DNA of 7,250 bases from Spirochaetia bacterium UBA5368 (GTDB lineage: Bacteria > Spirochaetota > UBA4802 > UBA5368): assembly GCA_002407865.1 (NCBI GenBank), contig DHPI01000065.1, forward strand, positions 9,571 through 16,820. Reading direction: 5' to 3'. Shown in pieces: positions 1 to 5,609 of the stretch. Both the position numbers and the translations under genes were made by a program. Numbering within the stretch: the stretch's first letter is position 1; each line of letters begins with the position of its first letter. The notes below the pieces were generated by a model. That model saw only the letters and a program-made list of their open reading frames with translations, made no database searches and had not been told where the DNA came from.

Positions 1-39
1 GCGGATGAAGCCGTTCAGCGGCTGAACGGCTTCATCCGC
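1..39. repeat. Perfect inverted repeat, 18-bp arms, 3-base loop, at the window edge
   Basis: Bases 1-18 (gcggatgaagccgttcag) are the exact reverse complement of 22-39, with cgg between them. The whole palindrome lies inside the reading frame of the DUF4178-type protein, encoding residues 310-322. The outer end of the left arm coincides with base 1, so the true arm length cannot be seen. It may be a genuine coding hairpin, or a foldback artefact if the window starts at a contig end. Confidence 0.9.
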
Positions 40-966
40 TCCCACCGATATTTCATATAACGCATTTTTTTCTGTCAACCGCACCGGCCCGTAGAGCACG
101 CGCGACACACTAATGCCCTCCCCGGCGTCAGCGTTGTCGGCAATCACAAGAACGCGCTCCATGACGCCCGGAATTTCGCGCGTTGAAAAGAAACACGCGG
201 CGACCATCACCGCCGACAGGAACGCCATGCAGAGGTAGACGAGGGCGCTTCTGCGGTACGCCTTTTGCTCTTTTATCGCCCCGCCGTAGAGCTCGTCATA
301 TTCGTCACTAAGAAAATATTTCATCAGGGACGCTTTCGAAATTCCGCGTCCGCTGCGCACATGCAGCCTGCCCTTCCATGATCCAATGATGTAACGTGCG
401 CCTCCGCGCTTGAACTCGTAACACACCACCCGCTCCCACAGGGGGGGCGTTTCGGTCAGCCTGCCTGCTATTTCCACAACCCGAACGTCGCTTCTGTCAT
501 GGCGCACAATTTCGCTCTCGTTGAGCCTGAGAGCGCCCTTCGCATCGAACGTGAACACCGACGCATCGAAGGACTCGAAAACATAATATCTGCCTCCCCG
601 CTCGACAATCCAGTGGTATTCACCATCACCATCGATAACCAGCCACTCGTCCCACACGGCAACGCCAGTGCTTCTTTCATCCTGATAGCGTATGCGCCCG
701 ATTATTTCAAAGCGCTGGCCCCGTACTTCGCCCCTGAGGCCGAGGCGCAGCATGGAATCTGAGACATCGCGAGTAAACACATCCGCAAAAAGTATGTAAT
801 ATTCGGCGGTGTGCCGGTCATATTCACGGTTGCAGACGCCGCAACGCGCAACGCGCGTCCGTACGTCGCCGCCTTCCTCCGATTCCATGCGCAGACTCTT
901 CAGCAGCGCACCACCGCATGCCGGACAGGCCACCTGCTGGTTGTCTTTTCCACTCTTTTGCCGCAC
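1..966 (-). CDS. Zinc-ribbon, DUF4178 and transmembrane protein (3' end outside window)
   Basis: The reading frame is open for 322 codons from a GTG at 964-966 to the left window edge. The only in-frame start between the upstream stop and the first cysteine pair is this GTG. Residues 14-17 (CPAC) and 42-45 (CGVC) form a four-cysteine zinc ribbon. Residues about 75-215 resemble DUF4178: an IIGRIRY strand, a WDEWLV segment and HWIVERGGRYYVF, then a second half with TPPLWERV and a YEFKRGG strand. Residues 241-260 (ALVYLCMAFL...) are a hydrophobic membrane segment, and at least 60 residues follow it. The charge pattern suggests, as inference, that the ribbon and DUF4178 are cytoplasmic. DUF4178 has no established biochemical function, and none is proposed here. 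The gene lies 91 bases downstream of prpE on the same strand, separated by a hairpin array, and has no clear Shine-Dalgarno sequence. The last 39 bases in the window form a perfect palindrome, so residues after about 309 should be treated with caution. Confidence 0.82.
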   Translation of the reverse strand, partial: MRQKSGKDNQQVACPACGGALLKSLRMESEEGGDVRTRVARCGVCNREYDRHTAEYYILFADVFTRDVSDSMLRLGLRGEVRGQRFEIIGRIRYQDERSTGVAVWDEWLVIDGDGEYHWIVERGGRYYVFESFDASVFTFDAKGALRLNESEIVRHDRSDVRVVEIAGRLTETPPLWERVVCYEFKRGGARYIIGSWKGRLHVRSGRGISKASLMKYFLSDEYDELYGGAIKEQKAYRRSALVYLCMAFLSAVMVAACFFSTREIPGVMERVLVIADNADAGEGISVSRVLYGPVRLTEKNALYEISVGADEAVQPLNGFIR

Positions 967-972
967 CCTGTA

Positions 973-1000
973 AGAATAACGGCAAAAAGCGAAAAGTCAA
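973..1000 (-). promoter_or_regulatory. Candidate promoter for a leaderless transcript of the DUF4178 gene
   Basis: On the minus strand TTGACT (bases 1000-995) is followed after 16 bases by TATTCT (978-973). These match the sigma-70 hexamers at five of six and four of six positions. The -10-like box ends 6 bases before the GTG start, so initiation would fall at or next to the start codon. That would fit the absence of a Shine-Dalgarno sequence. The same bases also supply the T-rich tail of the upstream hairpin, so the match may be fortuitous. Confidence 0.22.
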
Positions 1001-1058
1001 GCAGAAGGCGACAGATCAAATCGCAGAAGGCGACAGATCGATTTGTCGCCTTCTGCTT
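999..1058 (-). terminator. Hairpin array downstream of prpE, probable intrinsic terminator
   Basis: In the minus-strand transcript, bases 1058-1044 (AAGCAGAAGGCGACA) pair perfectly with 1013-999, and the stem begins at the last base of the prpE stop codon. The stem is followed by TTGACTTTTCGCTTTTT-type T-rich sequence at about 1000-984. Alternatively the arm at 1056-1040 pairs with the adjacent copy at 1039-1023, 17 bp with a single G-T mismatch/wobble, but this stem lacks a good T tract. Position and composition favour termination of prpE transcription. The T run is interrupted, so efficiency is uncertain. Confidence 0.5.
1001..1056. repeat. Three-copy 17-bp repeat: two direct, one inverted
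   Basis: gcagaaggcgacagatc occurs at 1001-1017 and again at 1023-1039, a 22-base period. The third copy, at 1040-1056, is inverted and differs at one base (gatttgtcgccttctgc). The second and third copies abut with no gap, making a 34-bp near-perfect palindrome. The arrangement resembles a small dispersed palindromic element or a duplicated terminator arm. Two direct copies with a 5-base gap are not a CRISPR array. Confidence 0.88.
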
Positions 1059-2956
1059 CAAACCTTCTGATACCCCACCGACGCAAGCGAATCCTTTATC
1101 TCGTCCAGAATAACCGGATCGTCGATCGTTGAGGGGACATTGTACGGCTCCGCATCGGCGATCTTGCGCATCGTCCCGCGCAAAATTTTTCCCGACCGCG
1201 TCTTGGGCAGGCGTTTCACCACCACGGCCTGTTTAAAGCAGGCAACGGCGCCGATCTGATCGCGCACCATTCGCACCAGTTCGTCCACGATCGCGTTGGG
1301 ATCGCGCGCCACGCCGCTTTTCAGCACCACGAAGCCCAGCGGCAACTGCCCCTTGAAGCTGTCCGCCGCCCCCACAACGGCGCATTCGGCAACGTCCGGA
1401 TGCTGCGAAATAACCTCCTCCATCGCACCGGTCGAAAGCCGGTGTCCGGCAACGTTGATGACATCGTCAACGCGTCCCATGATGTAGATGTATCCGTCGG
1501 TATCGTAGTATCCGCCGTCCCCGGTAAAGTAATAGCCGGGATAGATATCGAGGTACGATTCGCGAAACTTGTCATCGTTCTTCCAGAGGGTCGGGAAGGT
1601 GCCCGGCGGCAGGGGGAGCCTGATCGCCACCACGCCCTCGGTGCCGTTGGATACTGGCTTTCCATCGCCGTCGAGTATCTCCACGTGAAAACCGGGCACC
1701 GGTTTGGTCGGCGAACCCGCCTTGACCGGCAGCGGCTCAAATCCCATGCAGTTGGCGGCGATGGCCCAGCCGGTTTCGGTCTGCCACCAGTGGTCGATTA
1801 CCGGCTTGCCCAGCATGTCACTCGCCCAGTGGTAGGTATCGGGGTCCAGACGCTCGCCCGCCAGGAAGAGCGTGCGAAAATTCGAGAGGTCGTATTTTTT
1901 CATGTATTCGCCGTTTGGATCTTCCTTCTTGATAGCGCGGAAAGCGGTCGGCGCCGTAAAGAGGACGCTGACATTGTGCTCGGAAATGACGCGCCAGAAG
2001 GCGCCGGGGTCGGGCGTGCCGACTGGCTTCCCCTCGTATACAATGGTGGTGCAGCCGTACAACAGCGGCCCGTACACAATGTACGAGTGGCCCACAACCC
2101 AGCCGACATCCGAGGCCGCCCAGAAGACCTCGCCCGGCTCCACACCGTAGATGTGCTTCATGCTCCAGGCGAGGGCCACAGCGTGCCCGCCGTTGTCGCG
2201 CACCACGCCCTTCGGCATGCCGGTTGTCCCCGAGGTGTACAGGATGTAAAGCGGGTCGGTAGCCTTCACCGGCACGCAGGCGGCCGGCTTCGCCTTTTTC
2301 ATTGCCGCGGCCCAGTCGATGTCCCGCCCCTGAGTAAGGGCCGCGGAAGCCTGGGGGCGCTGATAGATGATAGTCCGTTTTACCTTATGCGAGGCGAGAT
2401 CGATGGCGCGGTCAAGGAGCGGCTTGTATTCAATCACCTTTTTTCCCTCTATCCCGCACGATGCCGTAATGATGAGCACAGGCCGCGCGTCATCGATGCG
2501 CACGGCGAGCTCGTTGGGGGCGAATCCGCCGAACACAACGGAATGCACCGCGCCGATGCGGGCGCATGCCAGCATGGCGACGAGCGCCTCCGGTATCATC
2601 GGCATGTAGATGATTACCGTGTCCCCCTTGCGGACACCGTTGTCGTCCAGGACTCCGGCAAAAAGCGCGACCCTGTCAAGAAGCTCGCGGTAGGTATAGC
2701 GGCTCACCGCGCCTGTCACCGGACTATCATAGATAAGCGCGGCCTGATCGGCCCTTCCGCCCAGTACGTGACGATCGAGCGCATTGTAACACGTGTTCAT
2801 CTCACCGCCGGTAAACCATCGAAAAAAAGGCTTGCCTGAATCATCGAGCACCTTCTCATACGGCCTGTCCCAGTGCACGGCCTTTGCCGCCCTTCCCCAG
2901 AATTCCCCCGGGTTAGTAAGCGATTCATCATATGCCTTCTGATACGTTCCCGTCAT
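1058..2956 (-). CDS. prpE: Propionyl-CoA synthetase (PrpE/ACSS3 type), may also use acetate
   Basis: This 632-residue cytoplasmic enzyme of the ANL superfamily converts a short-chain acid, ATP and CoA to acyl-CoA, AMP and PPi through an acyl-adenylate. An N-terminal ACS cap (about 5-62, with PGEFW and the FFRWF segment) leads into the adenylation domain. Visible motifs are the P-loop YTSGTTGMPKG (240-250), WWQTETG (390-396), the YFTGD ATP-binding motif (476-480), the hinge/A8 motif GRVDDVINVAGHR (494-506) and the catalytic lysine K590 in PKTRSGK. IARGL-like variations aside, the RWFTGGEMNTCYNALDR start, SDVGWVVGHSYIVYGPLL and the LPLPPG segment match PrpE better than Acs. Length is normal for the family. 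The ATG at 2954-2956 is set by AAGGAGG at 2963-2969, 6 bases upstream. K590 is the lysine acetylated in regulated family members. The other propionate-pathway genes are not in the window, and substrate preference (propionate over acetate) is inferred from similarity. Confidence 0.93.
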   Translation of the reverse strand: MTGTYQKAYDESLTNPGEFWGRAAKAVHWDRPYEKVLDDSGKPFFRWFTGGEMNTCYNALDRHVLGGRADQAALIYDSPVTGAVSRYTYRELLDRVALFAGVLDDNGVRKGDTVIIYMPMIPEALVAMLACARIGAVHSVVFGGFAPNELAVRIDDARPVLIITASCGIEGKKVIEYKPLLDRAIDLASHKVKRTIIYQRPQASAALTQGRDIDWAAAMKKAKPAACVPVKATDPLYILYTSGTTGMPKGVVRDNGGHAVALAWSMKHIYGVEPGEVFWAASDVGWVVGHSYIVYGPLLYGCTTIVYEGKPVGTPDPGAFWRVISEHNVSVLFTAPTAFRAIKKEDPNGEYMKKYDLSNFRTLFLAGERLDPDTYHWASDMLGKPVIDHWWQTETGWAIAANCMGFEPLPVKAGSPTKPVPGFHVEILDGDGKPVSNGTEGVVAIRLPLPPGTFPTLWKNDDKFRESYLDIYPGYYFTGDGGYYDTDGYIYIMGRVDDVINVAGHRLSTGAMEEVISQHPDVAECAVVGAADSFKGQLPLGFVVLKSGVARDPNAIVDELVRMVRDQIGAVACFKQAVVVKRLPKTRSGKILRGTMRKIADAEPYNVPSTIDDPVILDEIKDSLASVGYQKV

Positions 2957-2962
2957 GCTGTT

Positions 2963-2969
2963 CCTCCTT
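2963..2969 (-). promoter_or_regulatory. Ribosome-binding site of prpE
   Basis: The minus strand reads AAGGAGG six bases before the ATG at 2956-2954. It is a near-consensus Shine-Dalgarno sequence, the strongest in the window, and fixes the prpE start. Confidence 0.85.
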
Positions 2970-3043
2970 GATTAACCCACATCCCAGGGAGCGCCCCGGC
3001 AGAAAATGCCGGCGCACGGCGGAATATGTGTTTATAAATTAAT

Positions 3044-3071
3044 GTTATAATACTACGCTATATTGTTTTAA
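3044..3071 (-). promoter_or_regulatory. Candidate sigma-70-type promoter for prpE
   Basis: On the minus strand TTAAAA (3071-3066) and TATAAC (3049-3044) are separated by 16 bases. The -10 box matches the consensus at five of six positions and the -35 at four. It lies in the AT-rich block and would give a 5' leader of roughly 80 bases before prpE. AT-rich DNA yields such matches by chance, so this is tentative. The opposite strand also contains TATAAT at 3046-3051, without a fitting -35 box. Confidence 0.33.
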
Positions 3072-3449
3072 TGATATTACTACTAAAATGACCTTTTTAA
3101 TGAACAATGGCCGGCTGTCAACCAAAGATTTTCCTGTACCGTGCGGGTTTTCCACGTGTATACCTGCGCCGTATTGCCTGCGGATACATCCTGTAGTTCC
3201 TCGGCCAGAGGCATCGTAGCTGCTGCAATTTTCTTTCGCCGGTGTCTTTTTCGCATAAAAAAATCGGCATAAAGGTTCGTAGATGGCGTACAAATCATTC
3301 CCTGTTCCCGGAGGCGAACGCCACGCTCCCCGCGTAATGCGATAAAACGCGCAACACGCATAAAATTGTATTGTAAAAAACATCCAAGTATCGCACCTTT
3401 ACCGTACAAAGAAAGGCTGTCGACACTTCCCGGAAAGGGGATATATTCC

Positions 3450-4388
3450 ATGATGCTGTTTAAACGCGTATTTTCAATAGTGCTTGTATGCATCATTCTC
3501 CTGTATTTTCTGCCGCTTATCGTCGAGGGACTCAAGCCCGAGACCGCGCGCGTCCGCATAACCGAGCACGGCATATCGACGGTAAAGGTAATGGGCCACA
3601 CAATGGCGTACCGCGAGGCGGGAAGCGGCTATCCCGTCATCCTGGTCCACGGCTTTTCGCAATCGACGCTCTCATGGGAAAAGACGATGCCGGCGCTTGC
3701 CGCCGCGGGATACCACGCGTACGCGATCGACCTCTTCGGCCACGGCATGAGCGACAAGCCCTACGGCGTGAAATACTCGCCGGAATCGTACGCGCAGCAG
3801 GTGTACGAATTCATGCGGGCCGTGCGCGTACCAAAGGCGAATATCGTCGCGCACTCAATGGGGGGCGCCGTCGCAATGAAATTCGCGTGCGATCATCCCG
3901 ACATGGCGCATAAAATGGCGCTCATCGGCAGCGCGGGGCTTCCCGGCCAATTGAAGAACAGTACGCTGCTTGGCGCGCTGAAGTACCCCCTCATCGGTGA
4001 ATTCCTTATACTGTTCGATTTCAAACCGGTCATCAGAAAGGCGCATGAGGATATCAACGTCAACGGCAGAATCCCGGTAACCGACGACTACGTGCGCGCA
4101 TTCGCCAGGGCCTCGTGGACACGGGGATACGATTACACGTTTCTGCGGCTGCTGCGCAATTTCAACGCTCCCGAGTGGGACCTTGCCGAATGCATGCGCT
4201 CGATAACGAAACCGGTGCTTATACTGCATGGCGCCGACGACAGGCTGATCGAGCCCGAGGCGGCTCGCATCATGCGCGGCATGCTGCGCAATTCGCGTCT
4301 TGTCATCATTAAAAAAGGACCGCACGCGCTCATGGAAACCGATGCGCCGGCGGTTAACAGGAATATCACGGACTTTTTCGGAGAATGA
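3450..4388 (+). CDS. Membrane-anchored alpha/beta-fold hydrolase, substrate unknown
   Basis: The protein is 312 residues long. Residues 5-24 (KRVFSIVLVC...) form an uncleaved-looking signal anchor: a basic residue, then a hydrophobic stretch and no lipobox or clear cleavage site. The catalytic domain is therefore probably held on the outer face of the cytoplasmic membrane. The canonical alpha/beta hydrolase landmarks are present: the oxyanion loop HGFSQ (68-72), the DLFGHGMSDKP segment (94-104), nucleophile Ser136 in AHSMGG, Asp264 in HGADDRLIEP and His292 in GPHALME. The elbow has Ala in place of the first Gly of GxSxG, which is common in the family. The variable cap is roughly 165-235. Esterase, lipase, lactonase and C-C hydrolase activities are all possible; motifs alone cannot choose. 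The ATG at 3450 follows AAAGGGG (3434-3440) by 9 bases, and an adjacent ATG at 3453 is an alternative. An extended frame back to a TTG at 3366 lacks a ribosome-binding site and would bury the signal anchor. The flavodiiron gene follows after 60 bases and may be co-transcribed. Confidence 0.9.
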   Translation: MMLFKRVFSIVLVCIILLYFLPLIVEGLKPETARVRITEHGISTVKVMGHTMAYREAGSGYPVILVHGFSQSTLSWEKTMPALAAAGYHAYAIDLFGHGMSDKPYGVKYSPESYAQQVYEFMRAVRVPKANIVAHSMGGAVAMKFACDHPDMAHKMALIGSAGLPGQLKNSTLLGALKYPLIGEFLILFDFKPVIRKAHEDINVNGRIPVTDDYVRAFARASWTRGYDYTFLRLLRNFNAPEWDLAECMRSITKPVLILHGADDRLIEPEAARIMRGMLRNSRLVIIKKGPHALMETDAPAVNRNITDFFGE

Positions 4389-4437
4389 TCCGGCGGGACC
4401 CGGCACTACCCCCTGCCCGGACATACCAACACAGACC

Positions 4438-4442
4438 GGAGG
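4438..4442 (+). promoter_or_regulatory. Ribosome-binding site of the flavodiiron gene
   Basis: GGAGG lies 6 bases before the ATG at 4449-4451. The 60-base gap after the hydrolase stop contains no T-tailed hairpin and no clear promoter, so read-through from the hydrolase gene is plausible. Confidence 0.8.
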
Positions 4443-4448
4443 TTACAC

Positions 4449-5609
4449 ATGAAAGCTGTAAAAATCAGGGACACCATCTACTGGGTGGGCGGCATCGATT
4501 GGGATCTCCGAAACTTTCACGGCTATCTCACGCAGCGCGGCTCAACGTACAACGCCTATCTTATCCTCGACGAGAAGGTGACGCTTATCGACACGGTGAA
4601 ATATTACCTGTTCGACGAAATGTTAGAGCGCATCTCCTCCGTTATCGATCCCGCGAAGATCGACTGCATCGTATCGAACCACGTGGAGATGGACCACTCG
4701 GGGTCGCTGCCGATGATCACCGCCATCGCGAAGAACGCACCGGTATATACGTCGCCTAACGGCGAAAAGGGGCTGAAGCTGCATTACACGAACCGGATGA
4801 ACCTGAACGTCGTGAAGACGGGCGACTCCGTCTCTATCGGCAAGCGCACCCTCGCCTTCGTCACCACACAGATGGTACACTGGCCCGACAACATGGTGAC
4901 GTACGTGCCCGAGGAGAAAATTCTCTTCTCGAACGACGCCTTCGGCCAGCACATTGCCTCGCCCGAGCGCTTCGACGACCAGCTTCCGTTAGATATCATC
5001 CTCGAGGAGGCCGCAAAATACTACGCAAACATAGTGCTGCCGTATTCCGCACAGGCGCAGAAGGCGCTCGAGGCGGTTTCGAAGCTTGCGGTCGATATTA
5101 TCGCCCCGAGCCACGGCATTATATGGCGCAGCCGCATCCCATCGGTGATTGAAGGATACTCGAAATGGGCCGCAAACCAGACCGACAACCGGGCAATCAT
5201 CGTGTACGATACCATGTGGAACTCGACGAAAAAGATCGCGTTCGCGATACAGCGCGCATTCGAAAACAGGGACATACCCGTTTTAATGCTCGACCTGAAA
5301 AGCAACCACATTTCGGACATCATGGCACAGACGCTCACGGCGAAGTATATCTGCGTCGGGTCGCCCACGCTTAACAACGGCATGCTGCCCACCGTGGCCG
5401 CGTTTCTCACCTACATGAAGGGCCTCGCGCCAAAGAACCGCACAGGCCTCGCTTTCGGCTCGTATGGATGGGGCGGCCAGAGCGTCGACCAGGTGGAGGC
5501 AGTGCTTGCCGAATGTAAGTTCACGCTGATGGAAAAAATCAGAATCAACTACATACCCGACGACACCGCGCTGAAAGAAATCACCGCGAAGATTGAAGCG
5601 GCGCTATAG
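4449..5609 (+). CDS. fprA: Class A flavodiiron protein (O2/NO reductase, FprA type)
   Basis: The 386-residue protein has the two-domain core of class A flavodiiron proteins, soluble enzymes that reduce O2 to water and/or NO to N2O for protection under anaerobic conditions. The N-terminal metallo-beta-lactamase-like domain (about 1-245) has the full diiron ligand set: H78, E80 and D82 in NHVEMDHSG (with H83 next to them), H144 in MVHWPD, D163 in SNDAFG and H222 in PSHG. The flavodoxin domain (about 248-386) carries the FMN phosphate loop YDTMWNSTKK (253-262), GSPTLNN (304-310) and SYGWGG (338-343). There is no C-terminal rubredoxin or flavin-reductase extension, which separates it from NorV (class B) and class C proteins. 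Its electron donor, usually rubredoxin or coenzyme F420H2, is not encoded here. No ligand is missing, so it should be active. Whether O2 or NO is preferred cannot be read from sequence. It ends in a TAG that overlaps the pncB stop on the other strand. Confidence 0.95.
   Translation: MKAVKIRDTIYWVGGIDWDLRNFHGYLTQRGSTYNAYLILDEKVTLIDTVKYYLFDEMLERISSVIDPAKIDCIVSNHVEMDHSGSLPMITAIAKNAPVYTSPNGEKGLKLHYTNRMNLNVVKTGDSVSIGKRTLAFVTTQMVHWPDNMVTYVPEEKILFSNDAFGQHIASPERFDDQLPLDIILEEAAKYYANIVLPYSAQAQKALEAVSKLAVDIIAPSHGIIWRSRIPSVIEGYSKWAANQTDNRAIIVYDTMWNSTKKIAFAIQRAFENRDIPVLMLDLKSNHISDIMAQTLTAKYICVGSPTLNNGMLPTVAAFLTYMKGLAPKNRTGLAFGSYGWGGQSVDQVEAVLAECKFTLMEKIRINYIPDDTALKEITAKIEAAL

Larger units (their letters stand above)
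2957..3449. other. Divergent intergenic region between prpE and the hydrolase
   Basis: These 493 bases separate two genes read outward, so promoters for both should lie here. Bases about 3021-3110 are strikingly AT-rich, while 2975-3020 and 3110-3440 return to average composition. The open frames crossing it (for example minus 3045-3383 and minus 3083-3601) show no recognisable domain and no good ribosome-binding site, and the second runs into the hydrolase gene. I see no tRNA, insertion sequence or strong terminator hairpin. The stretch could hold a small RNA or a decayed gene, but nothing in it supports a specific call. Confidence 0.6.

Noticed and set aside
441..447. Run of seven G as a possible frameshift in the DUF4178 gene
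   Set aside because: The minus-strand frame stays open on both sides and the DUF4178-like pattern continues across it, so no frameshift is indicated.
468..680. Minus-strand 70-codon open frame within the DUF4178 gene
   Set aside because: It lies out of frame inside the longer open frame that encodes the zinc ribbon, DUF4178-like region and membrane helix.
1001..1056. Short CRISPR-like array
   Set aside because: There are only two direct copies with a 5-base gap, plus an inverted copy. Spacer length and copy number do not fit any CRISPR array.
1400..2839. Long plus-strand open frame (479 codons) opposite prpE
   Set aside because: It is fully antisense to an unmistakable prpE, its translation is rich in Arg, His, Gly and Val with no domain, and it has no ribosome-binding site. 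This is a codon-bias shadow in GC-rich DNA.
3366..3449. Extension of the hydrolase to an upstream TTG (28 more residues)
   Set aside because: There is no Shine-Dalgarno sequence before the TTG, and the extension would put 28 polar residues before the signal anchor. The ATG at 3450 has AAAGGGG at suitable spacing.
3045..3601. Minus-strand open frames in the prpE-hydrolase gap (3045-3383 and 3083-3601)
   Set aside because: They have no recognised domain and no convincing ribosome-binding site, overlap each other in different frames, and the longer one overlaps the start of the hydrolase gene.
4385..4759. Plus-strand open frame overlapping the end of the hydrolase and the start of the flavodiiron gene
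   Set aside because: It occupies a different frame of the flavodiiron gene, which has complete diiron motifs and its own ribosome-binding site. The translation shows no family features.
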